From assembly GCF_900143255.1 (NCBI RefSeq), contig NZ_FRDI01000004.1, positions 1-64,000 of the forward strand: a stretch of DNA of 64,000 bases, given 5' to 3'. Below the pieces are notes generated by a model. It made no database searches, had not been told where the DNA came from, and saw only the letters and a program-made list of their open reading frames with translations. Positions within the stretch are counted from its first letter, which is position 1; each line of letters opens with the position of its first letter. This stretch comes from Desulfovibrio litoralis DSM 11393. Lineage in GTDB: Bacteria; Desulfobacterota; Desulfovibrionia; Desulfovibrionales; Desulfovibrionaceae. Of the stretch, positions 25,572 through 34,286 are shown one piece after another. A program made the translations under genes and the position numbers.

Positions 25572-26429
25572 ATGACAAATCAAATAAAAACTTTTGTATT
25601 GCTTGCGTTGCTTTCGGGTTTGTTTATTGTTCTTGGCTCTGCTATGGGCGGAAGAACGGGCTTGATTATTGCGTTTGCTTTTTCTTTAATTATGACTTTT
25701 GGGTCTTATTGGTTCTCTGATTCAATTGTGTTGCGTATGAATAACGCTAGGGAGTTATCACCAACCGAGTCTCCGGCTTTATACCGTATGGTTGAACAAC
25801 TTGCCATAGAGGCAAATATTCCACGCCCAAAATTGTATTTGATAGAAGACCCCGTGCCTAATGCGTTTGCAACAGGTCGTAATCCGGAACATGGAGTTGT
25901 GGCGGTTACCGCAGGTTTGATAAAACTTTTAAATCCCGATGAAATCAAAGGTGTAATCGCTCACGAAATAGCCCATATAAAAAATCGGGATATTTTGGTT
26001 CAAAGTGTTGCCGTTGTTATTGGCTCAAGCATTGTTGCAATTGCCAATATGATGCAATGGGCGGCAATTTTTGGAGTTGGTAGTTCAAACGGAGAAAATA
26101 GAAACGGAAGTTTTCTAGGTTCTTTATTGATGATAATTTTAGCACCAATTGCTGCTTCCATTATTCAGATGGCTATTTCTCGCTCTCGTGAATATATGGC
26201 AGATGCTACTGGGGCGAGCTTAACTCATAACCCTTTGGCTCTTGCCTCCGCCTTACATAAAATTGATGCTTATAGTCGTAATGCTCATAGCACCGCACTA
26301 AACCCCGCTACTGAATCGTTATATATTATTAATCCTTTTTCAGGACGCAGTATTGCTTCTTTATTTAGCACACACCCGGCAACGGAAGACAGAATTCGCA
26401 AGCTTGAAGAACTAAACAGAAGACCTTAA
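25572..26429 (+). CDS. htpX: membrane metalloprotease HtpX
   Basis: 285 residues, inner membrane. Two N-terminal helices (about 7-24 and 30-48), then a cytoplasmic M48 peptidase domain with zinc site H131-E-I-A-H135 in AHEIAHIKNRD and the third zinc ligand Glu in SREYMADATGA (about residue 213). Two further hydrophobic segments lie at about 145-163 and 180-200. Ends with the family's FSTHPATEDRIRKLEEL. HtpX degrades misfolded membrane proteins and overlaps FtsH in quality control. GAGG lies nine bases before ATG. It stands alone and is closed by a clear terminator. Confidence 0.93.
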   Translation: MTNQIKTFVLLALLSGLFIVLGSAMGGRTGLIIAFAFSLIMTFGSYWFSDSIVLRMNNARELSPTESPALYRMVEQLAIEANIPRPKLYLIEDPVPNAFATGRNPEHGVVAVTAGLIKLLNPDEIKGVIAHEIAHIKNRDILVQSVAVVIGSSIVAIANMMQWAAIFGVGSSNGENRNGSFLGSLLMIILAPIAASIIQMAISRSREYMADATGASLTHNPLALASALHKIDAYSRNAHSTALNPATESLYIINPFSGRSIASLFSTHPATEDRIRKLEELNRRP

Positions 26430-26521
26430 TAGGTTGTTTTTTCGTTTTGGTTTGAAAGATTTGTTATTGTGTTATAGGGATAAAATTAGTAAATTTAGCT
26501 TGTTGTTTTAGTAATTGAATT

Positions 26522-26556
26522 AAAGGCGTAGTGTTTTTTAGCTTTACGCCTTTTGT
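26522..26556 (+). terminator. htpX terminator
   Basis: 9-bp stem AAAGGCGTA / TACGCCTTT with a 14-base loop followed by T-rich sequence, about 92 bases after the htpX stop codon and 36 before tenA. Confidence 0.75.
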
Positions 26557-26592
26557 GTTTTTATAAAAAATTTAACTAATAACGGATTTATA

Positions 26593-27249
26593 ATGTCTTT
26601 ATTATTTAGCGAAGAGATGTTTTCTAAAGTTGAGCCTATTCTTGATAAAATATATAATCACCAATTTGTGAAAGAGTTGTGTGATGGAACTTTAGCCAAA
26701 GAAAAGTTTGTCTATTATATGCAACAAGACAGTCTTTATCTTGTTGATTATACTAAAGCTTTGGCACTCGTGGCGGCAAAGTCATATTCTGAGCAAGATA
26801 TTTCTTTAAATTTAGACTTTGCTCAAGGGGCTTTACTTGCCGAACGTTCTTTACATGAAGAATATTTTACAGAGTTTTCGGTTGTTACTGTGCTTGAAAA
26901 AATGCCGGCTTGTTTTGCTTATACTTCTTATCTTTTAAATATTGCCGCACTTGATAGCGTGCATGAGAGCATGGCGGCGTTGTTGCCCTGCTTTTGGATA
27001 TATAACGAAGTTGGAAAACATATTTTGAAACAGGCTAAGCCTAACAATCCATATCAAAAATGGATCAATACTTATTCCGGCGGTGAGTTTGAAAAAGTTA
27101 CCCTTCAAGCTATTGACTATACTGATAAACTTGCAAAAGAAACCACGGGCTTGTTAAACGAACGCATGAAAAATGCCTTTATAAAGTCTTGTAAAATGGA
27201 ATATTATTTTTGGAATGATGCTTATAATTTAACTAGCTGGGCTGTTTAA
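26593..27249 (+). CDS. tenA: TenA-family thiaminase II / aminopyrimidine aminohydrolase
   Basis: 218 residues, cytoplasmic, all-helical TenA fold. The N-terminal helix and YYMQQDSLYLVDYTKALAL segment are typical, and the nucleophile cysteine is C133 in LLPCFWIYNEVG, which places it in the TenA_C branch. A tyrosine-rich end (KMEYYFWNDAY) closes the pocket with a C-terminal Glu. The family salvages aminomethyl-HMP pyrimidine from degraded thiamine. No thi genes and no TPP riboswitch (no CTGAGA-type core) are seen upstream, so the gene is not under the usual thiamine control. It is followed 26 bp later by the kinase/phosphatase gene, so the two may share a transcript. Confidence 0.88.
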   Translation: MSLLFSEEMFSKVEPILDKIYNHQFVKELCDGTLAKEKFVYYMQQDSLYLVDYTKALALVAAKSYSEQDISLNLDFAQGALLAERSLHEEYFTEFSVVTVLEKMPACFAYTSYLLNIAALDSVHESMAALLPCFWIYNEVGKHILKQAKPNNPYQKWINTYSGGEFEKVTLQAIDYTDKLAKETTGLLNERMKNAFIKSCKMEYYFWNDAYNLTSWAV

Positions 27250-27274
27250 CCTTTTTATCTGAACGGAGAAAGCC

Positions 27275-28495
27275 ATGCAAAAATTGTATATTGTGATGGT
27301 CGGGTTACCGGCGAGAGGTAAGTCTATTGTGGCAAGGCGTTTGCTCGAAGGCTTGGAAGGCTATGGGTTAAAAGTTAAGATTTTTAATAACGGCGAGTTA
27401 CGAAGGTCGCAATTTGGCGTATCTTCGGCGAGCCCTGATTTTTATTCTCCAGATAATTTAAGTGCAAGAAAATATAGGGAAGATATTTATTATAACAATA
27501 TTGCCTATGCAAAATCTTTTTTGGAACAGGGTGGTCATATTGCGATTTTAGACGCCACCAACTCAAGCCCAGAACGTAGGAAAAGTATTGAACACAAAAG
27601 CGACGGTATTCCTGTTTTTTTTATAGAGTGTATCAATGAAGATGAAGAAATGCTTAATACCAGTATTTTGCGAAAGAGTATGTTGCCTGAGTTTGATCAA
27701 CTCGATAAAAAAACGGCGATAAAGTGGTTTAAAGAGCGAATTGAGCAATATAAGCGTGTTTTTGTCGGGTTAAAAGACGAAAAAAACTATATTAAATTTG
27801 ATACGTTAAATAGTTGTATTTTAGACGAGAAACTAGACGAAACTCTTCCATATTATGTTGAAATGAGAGATATTCTCATATCTGATTGGATTCAACACCT
27901 TTATCTTGTGCGTCATGCGGAAAGTCAATTTAACCTTGAACATCGTATTGGCGGCGACCCGTCTTTAACCCAAAGAGGGTGGGAACAGGCGAGGGCGTTG
28001 GCAAGACATTTTCAGGCAATTCCCGTACCTTTTGTGTTTACGTCAACTAAAAAACGCAGTCAGGAAACCGCTTCAATTTTGATTGAACAACAAAAAAAAT
28101 GTATTGTACACGCCTTACCGGAGTTTGATGAAATTCATGCCGGAATTTGTGAGGGTTTGACCTATAAAGAAATAGCAGAGCGTTACCCCAAGGAGTATTT
28201 GGCGAGAAAAAAAGATAAATATAACTATTGCTATCCTCAAGGTGAAGGTTACGCAAGTTTATATGAGCGAGTTTATCGTGGTTTAAAAAAAGCCTTGTTT
28301 TTATCAGGGGCAGCCGCAGGCACGATGATAGTCGGGCATCAAGCGATTAATCGTATGATTTTAGCCAATTTCAACTTTAGACGAACCAGAAATGTGCCTT
28401 ATATTTCTATCCCGCAAGAGCAATATTTTCATATAATCTTGACCCACAGAAAAAAGATGGTTGAGATGGTACCTATTGTCCCTTTATTAAAATAA
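27275..28495 (+). CDS. bifunctional 6-phosphofructo-2-kinase / phosphoglycerate-mutase-like phosphatase
   Basis: 406 residues, cytoplasmic. The N-terminal P-loop kinase (1 to about 205) has Walker A GLPARGKS (10-17), the arginine-bearing RRxQFG-like FNNGELRR segment and ILDATNSSPERR, all as in eukaryotic PFK-2. The C-terminal domain (about 208-406) is a histidine phosphatase with LVRHAESQFN (H214), SLTQRGWEQA, a TSTKKRSQETA segment and the second histidine in IVGHQAINRMIL. This kinase-phosphatase order is the PFKFB architecture that sets fructose-2,6-bisphosphate in eukaryotes; a bacterial role is not settled. ATG follows GGAGAAAG. It may be cotranscribed with tenA. Confidence 0.8.
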   Translation: MQKLYIVMVGLPARGKSIVARRLLEGLEGYGLKVKIFNNGELRRSQFGVSSASPDFYSPDNLSARKYREDIYYNNIAYAKSFLEQGGHIAILDATNSSPERRKSIEHKSDGIPVFFIECINEDEEMLNTSILRKSMLPEFDQLDKKTAIKWFKERIEQYKRVFVGLKDEKNYIKFDTLNSCILDEKLDETLPYYVEMRDILISDWIQHLYLVRHAESQFNLEHRIGGDPSLTQRGWEQARALARHFQAIPVPFVFTSTKKRSQETASILIEQQKKCIVHALPEFDEIHAGICEGLTYKEIAERYPKEYLARKKDKYNYCYPQGEGYASLYERVYRGLKKALFLSGAAAGTMIVGHQAINRMILANFNFRRTRNVPYISIPQEQYFHIILTHRKKMVEMVPIVPLLK

Positions 28496-28537
28496 TCTGT
28501 AAACTTAGAAGAAAAAATAATAAATTTATCATAAATC

Positions 28538-28566
28538 TTGACATGATAAAAGAAGCCTGCTAAAAA
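28538..28566 (+). promoter_or_regulatory. sigma-70-like promoter upstream of tRNA-Leu
   Basis: A consensus TTGACA (28538-28543) is 17 bases before TAAAAA (28561-28566), matching four of six -10 positions. An inverted repeat TTTATCA / TGATAAA (28525-28531, 28544-28550) brackets the -35. The tRNA gene begins 162 bases downstream, so the link is plausible but not shown. Confidence 0.4.
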
Positions 28567-28728
28567 GACTATTCTTTGTTGAATTTAGAACTTAAAAGGT
28601 TAATGCCTGATGATCTAAATTAAAACGAAAAATATAATTTACTTGTATAATTTATGTTTTATTGCTAAACTTAATACTTCCTTAGAAGTGTTTCTTTTAA
28701 GTAGTTTTTCAATTGTTTTTTTTTAGTT

Positions 28729-28812
28729 GCGAGAGTGGCGGAATTGGCAGACGCACTAGACTTAGGATCTAGCGCCTTAGGCATGGGAGTTCGACCCTCC
28801 CCTCTCGCACCA
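28729..28812 (+). tRNA. tRNA-Leu (anticodon TAG)
   Basis: 84 bases including an encoded CCA. Acceptor stem GCGAGAG / CTCTCGC closes; the anticodon stem CTAGA / TCTAG holds loop CTTAGGA with anticodon TAG (28763-28765), reading CUA. The D-loop GAATTGGCAGAC, a long variable arm typical of class II tRNA, and TTCGACC in the T-arm are present. Confidence 0.95.
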
Positions 28813-28986
28813 AATTATTTAGATGCTTTTTGAATATAGTTGAGTTACATCAAATGTTGTTTGAATGATTTTAAATACTGTGTCAGGGATTAACAGTTTT
28901 ATTTAAAATGTTTTTAACTGTTTTGTTGGACGCAACTTTTTTTTTATCTTTTATTTATTATTTGTATTTTTAAGGAGCCAAAGTTT

Positions 28987-30288
28987 ATGGATTATACAGT
29001 TGAAGACCTCTCTGCTGTTAAGAAAAAAGTTTCTGTTACCGTACCTGTTGAAGAGGTGGAGGCAGCCTTGTCTACTGCTGTTTCCATGTACCGTAGCTCT
29101 GTGTCTCTTGATGGTTTTCGTAAGGGAAAAGTCCCTGTTAGTGTTGTTGAAAAACGCTTTAAAGATTCTATCTATCGTGAAGCGACAACAGACCTTGTTA
29201 ATGTTCACATCAACCAAATCATTACCGAGTTAAAGTGTAACCCTTTATCTCGCATTGACTTTAAAGGTAAAGAGCTTGAAAGAGGCAAAGAGTTTAAATA
29301 TGAGATTGCCTTTGAAGTTGCACCTGAAATTGAATTACCTAATTATGAAGGTTTTGAAGTAGAGTATAACAAGCCCGAAGTAAACGAAGCCGAAGTTGAC
29401 GAAGTTTTAGCACGCATCAATAAAAACATGAGCGAGCTTGTTGCGGTTAGCGAAGAGCGTAAACCACAAGACGGCGATATAGCCAGCATTGATTTTATCG
29501 CTTATGATGAAAACGGTAAGGAAGCAGAAGGCATTAAAGCCGATAACTTCCAAATGCATATCGGTGAGCGTCAGGCTTTGGAAGATTTTGAAAACCTCGT
29601 AAAAACTATTCCTTTAGGAAAAGAAGGCGAAGGCGATATTACTTTCCCTGCTGATTTTATTAACCCTGAGTTTGCTAATAAAACTTATACAATGAAAATT
29701 AAAGTTCACGCTATTCAAGAGCGTAAACTTACTCCTTTAGATGACGAGTTTGCCAAAAAAGCCGGTAACTTTGAAAGTCTTGAAAAAATGAAAGAATCAA
29801 TTCGTGGCTCTTACATGCAAACAAGAGAAAATCTTGCCAAGTCTCAAGCTCAACACTCTATGGTTGAAGGCTTGTTAAAGATGGTAGATTTTCCTCTGCC
29901 TGAAGGGCTTGTCGATAATTATATGAATAATATCCTCGTTGATATGAAAAATAAATTGGAACGTCAGGGTAAAAACCTTGAGTCTTTAGGTAAAACCCCT
30001 GAAGAGTTACGCAATGGTGCCAGATCTGATGCAGAAAGCCTTGCGAAAGTTCAACTTTTCTTACTTGCTGTTGCTAAAAAAGAAGGCTTAAGCGTTGAAG
30101 AAGAAGAGGTTGACCGTGAGTTGCGTAGTATCGCCGTTCAAGGTGGACATGACTACAAACAACTTAAAGACCATTATATTCAAAACAACTTAATTTTTGC
30201 TTTGCGTGATCGTATTCTTGGCGATAAAGCTATGGAACTTATGTATTCAAAAGCAAAAGTTGTTGAAGTAGAGAAAAAAGCAGAATAA
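28987..30288 (+). CDS. tig: trigger factor (ribosome-associated chaperone)
   Basis: 433 residues. It binds near the ribosome exit tunnel and folds nascent chains. The ribosome-docking loop GFRKGKVP is at 43-50 in the N-terminal domain. A central FKBP-like prolyl isomerase domain (about 150-245) contains DGDIASIDF and the GKEGEGDITFP stretch. The long C-terminal helical arms (about 250-420) end in VEVEKK. AAGGAG seven bases before ATG sets the start. It begins the tig-clpP-clpX set, but a strong terminator follows at 30336-30378, so most tig transcripts should end before clpP. Confidence 0.96.
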   Translation: MDYTVEDLSAVKKKVSVTVPVEEVEAALSTAVSMYRSSVSLDGFRKGKVPVSVVEKRFKDSIYREATTDLVNVHINQIITELKCNPLSRIDFKGKELERGKEFKYEIAFEVAPEIELPNYEGFEVEYNKPEVNEAEVDEVLARINKNMSELVAVSEERKPQDGDIASIDFIAYDENGKEAEGIKADNFQMHIGERQALEDFENLVKTIPLGKEGEGDITFPADFINPEFANKTYTMKIKVHAIQERKLTPLDDEFAKKAGNFESLEKMKESIRGSYMQTRENLAKSQAQHSMVEGLLKMVDFPLPEGLVDNYMNNILVDMKNKLERQGKNLESLGKTPEELRNGARSDAESLAKVQLFLLAVAKKEGLSVEEEEVDRELRSIAVQGGHDYKQLKDHYIQNNLIFALRDRILGDKAMELMYSKAKVVEVEKKAE

Positions 30289-30335
30289 AACAACGTTATC
30301 GAGCTTTGTTTTTCTGATATTGATTTTTTATAATA

Positions 30336-30378
30336 AACGAGGATAGAACAAAACAACTCTATCCTCGTTGATTTTTTT
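30336..30378 (+). terminator. tig terminator
   Basis: 11-bp perfect stem AACGAGGATAG / CTATCCTCGTT (30336-30346, 30359-30369) followed by GA and seven T. Confidence 0.85.
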
Positions 30379-30433
30379 GAAATAAAATAGTATAAATCAT
30401 TTGTTATCCATTATACAAACAAGAGGATTTAAT

Positions 30434-31036
30434 ATGAATATACCTATGGTTGTTGAAACGAGCGGGCGTTCGGAAAGAGCTTATGATATATATTCACGCT
30501 TGCTCAAAGACCGCATAGTTTTATTGGGTTTGCCTGTTGATGATCATATCGCTTCATTAATTTGTGCCCAGCTTCTTTTTTTGGAATCGGAAGACCCTGA
30601 GAAAGAAATCTTTTTATATATCAACTCTCCGGGCGGTTCGGTTACTGCCGGTTTGGCGATTTATGATACAATGCAATATATTTCTTCGCCGGTTTCTACT
30701 TTATGTATGGGACAAGCCGCCAGCATGGGTGCTTTGTTGCTTTCTGCCGGTGCAAGCGGAAAGAGATATTCTCTGCCCAACAGTCGTATTATGATTCATC
30801 AGCCTTCAGGTGGGTTTAAAGGACAGGCAACAGATATTGATATTCAAGCCAAAGAAGTTTTACGTTTAAAAGAAATGTTAAACGAGATTATGTCGAAACA
30901 TACCGGAAAAGATATTAAAACAATTGTAAAGCATACGGAAAGAGACCACTTTATGAGCCCTGATGAAGCGTTGAAATTTGGCTTAATTGACCGTATTTTA
31001 ACTTCTCGCTTAGATTTAAACTCTGAGTTGGAATAA
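30434..31036 (+). CDS. clpP: ATP-dependent Clp protease proteolytic subunit
   Basis: 200 residues from ATG 30434, behind AGAGGA. This start is right because it puts the catalytic triad at the canonical mature numbers: S97 in GQAASMG, H122 in MIHQP and D171 in ERDHF; a TTG 33 bases upstream would add 11 unrelated residues. The tetradecameric chamber protease degrades substrates unfolded by ClpX, encoded 157 bp downstream. [11 protein letters not shown] forms the oxyanion region. No propeptide is evident. The tig-clpP-clpX order is widely conserved. Confidence 0.96.
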   Translation: MNIPMVVETSGRSERAYDIYSRLLKDRIVLLGLPVDDHIASLICAQLLFLESEDPEKEIFLYINSPGGSVTAGLAIYDTMQYISSPVSTLCMGQAASMGALLLSAGASGKRYSLPNSRIMIHQPSGGFKGQATDIDIQAKEVLRLKEMLNEIMSKHTGKDIKTIVKHTERDHFMSPDEALKFGLIDRILTSRLDLNSELE

Positions 31037-31193
31037 ATATCACCAGTATAATATTCAGCTAAGATGTTTATCAATCAATAGACCTTAGAAGGTCTTTAAG
31101 TTAGCTGATTTTTTAATGTTTTTAAGTTTGTTTATAAAAATCACAAATTATATTTGTTAAATAATATACCATTTTTCATTAAGGTTTATCAAA

Positions 31194-32462
31194 ATGGATA
31201 CAAAAAATAAAAAACTTCGTTGTTCTTTTTGTGGAAAAAGTGAAACTGATCGAGGTGTTGAGCGTATTATTACAGGTGCGGATAACTCCGCTATTTGTAA
31301 TGAGTGTATTAATGTTTGCAGGGGAATGTTGTCAGATGAAAAAATTGAAGATATTCACAATAGTGGAGTGTTGTTGCCACCTGCCGAAATAAAGGCTCGC
31401 CTTGATGAATATGTTATTGGACAAGAAAATGCCAAAAAGGTTTTATCTGTCGCTGTGCATAATCATTATAAACGTGTTTTCTTTCAAAATGAAATAGGCG
31501 ACGACGTAGAGCTTGAAAAAAGTAATATTTTGCTTTTGGGAGCGTCGGGAAGTGGTAAAACCCTTTTGGCGAAAACTCTGGCAAAAATTTTAAAAGTACC
31601 TTTTGCTATTGCTGATGCAACTACTTTAACCGAAGCCGGTTATGTTGGTGAAGACGTTGAAAATATTTTGGTTCAACTATTGCAAAATGCTGACTATGAT
31701 GTTGAAAAGGCTAAAAAAGGCATTATCTATGTTGACGAAATTGATAAAATATCGCGTAAGGGCGATAGTGCGTCAATTACCAGAGACGTTTCCGGAGAAG
31801 GCGTTCAACAGGCTTTATTAAAAATTATCGAAGGTACAGAGGCCAATATTCCTCCAAAAGGCGGAAGAAAACACCCACAGCAAGAATTTATTCGCCTTGA
31901 TACCTCAAATATTTTATTTATCCTTGGTGGGGCTTTTGTTGGTTTGGAAAAAATCATAGAAAAACGCACCAAAGGAAAAACCATGGGTTTTGGTGCCAAG
32001 GTTTTGATTTCACAAGATGAAAAAGAAAATAATTATTTAGAGCGAATTCACCCGGGCGATTTAATTAAGTTTGGTTTAATTCCCGAATTTATTGGACGTA
32101 TTCCTATTATTACCCATGTCGACGAACTTAGCGAAGATAATTTAATCAGGGTTTTAACCGAACCGAAAAACGCCTTGGTTAAACAATATCAAAAACTTTT
32201 TGAACTCGATAAAGTGAAGTTGCGTTTTACCAACAATGCTTTACGCACGGTTGCAAAACTGGCCCTTGAACGTAAAACCGGAGCCAGAGGTTTGCGTAAC
32301 GTTTTGGAAAAATCAATGCTTGAAATTATGTATAATTTGCCGAGCGAAAAAGACCTTGTGGAATGTGTTGTTAATACTGAGGTGATTACCGAAGGTAAAG
32401 CTCCGTTAATGATACGTAGCTCTGAAGCAAAGGTTTTGGCTGATTCTGCTGTTAATAATTAG
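31194..32462 (+). CDS. clpX: ATP-dependent Clp protease ATPase subunit ClpX
   Basis: 422 residues. Zinc-binding N-domain (C10-x2-C13, C35-x2-C38), then an AAA+ module with Walker [19 protein letters not shown], Walker [11 protein letters not shown], the RKGGRKHP-like pore region, [11 protein letters not shown] and the sensor-2 GARGLRN near the C-terminus. It unfolds ssrA-tagged and specific substrates and passes them to ClpP, its upstream neighbour. AAGG lies before the ATG. A separate terminator closes the gene. Confidence 0.97.
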   Translation: MDTKNKKLRCSFCGKSETDRGVERIITGADNSAICNECINVCRGMLSDEKIEDIHNSGVLLPPAEIKARLDEYVIGQENAKKVLSVAVHNHYKRVFFQNEIGDDVELEKSNILLLGASGSGKTLLAKTLAKILKVPFAIADATTLTEAGYVGEDVENILVQLLQNADYDVEKAKKGIIYVDEIDKISRKGDSASITRDVSGEGVQQALLKIIEGTEANIPPKGGRKHPQQEFIRLDTSNILFILGGAFVGLEKIIEKRTKGKTMGFGAKVLISQDEKENNYLERIHPGDLIKFGLIPEFIGRIPIITHVDELSEDNLIRVLTEPKNALVKQYQKLFELDKVKLRFTNNALRTVAKLALERKTGARGLRNVLEKSMLEIMYNLPSEKDLVECVVNTEVITEGKAPLMIRSSEAKVLADSAVNN

Positions 32463-32478
32463 ACGTTTGTAAAAAAAT

Positions 32479-32520
32479 AAAAGATCAAGATATGACGCTA
32501 AATCATGTCTTGATCTTTTT
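32479..32520 (+). terminator. clpX terminator
   Basis: Stem AAAAGATCAAGA with TCTTGATCTTTT (one bulge, further inner pairs ATGA/TCAT) followed by a T-run, 17 bases after the clpX stop. Confidence 0.85.
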
Positions 32521-32546
32521 TATATAAATAATGTATATATAAAAGT

Positions 32547-32695
32547 AAGACCATTGCAAAACTCCGCTTTGCGTGCTTTGTCGTCGTTTTATGTTCTGTA
32601 TACACATAGTCTAAAATCTCTTAAGGCACAAAAACACTAATTATTTGTGTTTTTACAGTGTCTTTCTGACTAAAGTCGCTATGAGACCAAAGACT
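32547..32695 (+). repeat. structured dispersed repeat, copy B
   Basis: About 150 bp in the 390-bp gap between clpX and the lytic transglycosylase gene, starting AAGACCATTGCAAAACTCCG 27 bases after the clpX terminator. It shares the first 100 bases with copies C and D, and the GTCTTTCTGAC...AAAG segment near the right end. It lacks the GGAAAATT palindrome of A and C but holds a different hairpin there (AAAACAC / GTGTTTT). The right end is diverged, so its limit is approximate. The rest of the gap is AT-rich with no gene seen. Confidence 0.7.
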
Positions 32696-32852
32696 TATTT
32701 AGTCTGATGAGCTTGTTAAAAAATTTTGGCTTAAAAATATATTTAGTTGTTTTTATTAATTATTATATTGAATATTCTACTGTACAATAAAAAAATTAGT
32801 CTTATTTTGTGATTGTTTTAAATTAACAATATAATAATCAGGTTTTTATTTT

Positions 32853-34208
32853 ATGTTAAAAAAGATTTTTTATTTATATATGAAAAGAAAGCAAAATATA
32901 GGGAATAATTTACTAAATTTATCTATATATCTTTCTGTTTTCTTTTGTTTTTTGTTTCTGCCTATTAATGTTATGGCAAATACCAATTCTCATGCCTTTT
33001 TGCTTTTTAATGAGAGAGCGGGAATTTCTCCCGAGCCGACTTTTAAAAATTTGATTGATATAAAAGAATTATTGGAAAAAATTTATCAGCCGGCAATATC
33101 GGCACCAATATCGGCGACAACACCGGATACAACACCACTTGTTGAAGAAAAAAAAGAAACTAAACCTAAAAAATTTGATGCCAACGCCCCTGATTTGTGG
33201 GAGCCTTTAATCCAAAGATTGATAGCAGACGGTTTTGATGAAACAAAAATACGTTCTGATTTTCAACAGTTGGGAATAAAGTTTACCTCTGTACCAATGG
33301 GCAATAAGATTATGGAACTTTATAGCCTGCGTTACGGGGGCTTTTCGTCTTATCATAAAGATAACACCAACCTTGATTTTGAGGTTGATGATGAACTTAA
33401 ACCCGTAGCCGAATCTTCGTCTTTAGCTTCTTGTCGTAATTTGGTTAAAGAAAATAAAGAACTTTTTGCGGAAGTCGAAAAAAAATATGGAGTGCCTTCC
33501 CATATTATTGTTTCTCTTTTACTTGTTGAAACCAACTTAGGACAAGACCTTGGAAGCGAACCGGCCTTTTATAACCTTGCCAGTATGGCTTTAAGCAATA
33601 GTATTGACCACGTTGCCACTCGTATTTCAAAGCTTAAACTAGGACAGGGGCAGAAGAGTTTTGTGGCTCAAAGTCTTTTAACTAAATCAGATTGGGCGTA
33701 TGAAGAATTAAAGGCTTTATTAAATTATGCCACGGCGATAGATATGGAAATAATGAAAATACCCGGTTCAATGTATGGTGCGGTGGGTATTTGTCAATTT
33801 ATGCCGAGTAATGTACCTCTTTATGGTGTTGATGCCGATGCTGATGGAAAAATAAATTTATTTCAATTGGCTGATGCCGTGCACAGTGTTGCCAGCTATT
33901 TACAACAAAACGGCTGGCGAAAAGGGCTTACCCCGATACAACAACTTGCCGTTTTAAGAACCTATAACCATGATAGTGTTTATGCGTATACTGTTCAAGC
34001 CGTTGCAACTCGTTTATCCGCCAAGGGCAAAGCCTCAAATGCAATGTTAGCACAAAACCCACTTAACCTTGTACGCCCTGCGGGAGTATATCGTTACAGA
34101 GGGGCGAGAAGTGGTGTAAAGTTAAAACCGGTGCGAGGTTATTCTGATTTACTTGGAATTAACCCTAATCCCAAGCCGTTATCTACTTTAAAGAAATTAG
34201 AAAAATAG
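32853..34208 (+). CDS. lytic murein transglycosylase (MltB-like, GH103)
   Basis: 451 residues. A hydrophobic segment (about 23-43, ending MANTNS) acts as signal or anchor. A low-complexity Thr/Pro/Lys stretch (about 80-100) leads to the catalytic SLT_2 domain from about 105. The predicted catalytic Glu is E226 in LLLVETNLGQDLG, and GAVGICQFMPSNVPLYGVDADADGKINLFQLADAVHSVASYL is the MltB signature. It cleaves murein to 1,6-anhydromuropeptides in the periplasm and serves wall remodelling. No lipobox is seen, unlike E. coli MltB. It is a single gene with a weak RBS. A start at the ATG 27 bases further downstream, ahead of KRKQNIG, is possible. Confidence 0.87.
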   Translation: MLKKIFYLYMKRKQNIGNNLLNLSIYLSVFFCFLFLPINVMANTNSHAFLLFNERAGISPEPTFKNLIDIKELLEKIYQPAISAPISATTPDTTPLVEEKKETKPKKFDANAPDLWEPLIQRLIADGFDETKIRSDFQQLGIKFTSVPMGNKIMELYSLRYGGFSSYHKDNTNLDFEVDDELKPVAESSSLASCRNLVKENKELFAEVEKKYGVPSHIIVSLLLVETNLGQDLGSEPAFYNLASMALSNSIDHVATRISKLKLGQGQKSFVAQSLLTKSDWAYEELKALLNYATAIDMEIMKIPGSMYGAVGICQFMPSNVPLYGVDADADGKINLFQLADAVHSVASYLQQNGWRKGLTPIQQLAVLRTYNHDSVYAYTVQAVATRLSAKGKASNAMLAQNPLNLVRPAGVYRYRGARSGVKLKPVRGYSDLLGINPNPKPLSTLKKLEK

Positions 34209-34286
34209 AGTTTACAATTTTTAATTGTTCACTTATGTTTTTTCTTTCTTCATCAAAATAACCATTGTATTGTCGGGTATGATTAT

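Noticed and set aside
26430-26592. TPP riboswitch before tenA
   Set aside because: No thi-box core (CTGAGA, ACCTGA-type) is present. The region holds only the htpX terminator.
30401-30433. TTG start for ClpP
   Set aside because: It adds eleven unrelated residues, while ATG 30434 gives catalytic Ser97, His122 and Asp171, the canonical positions.
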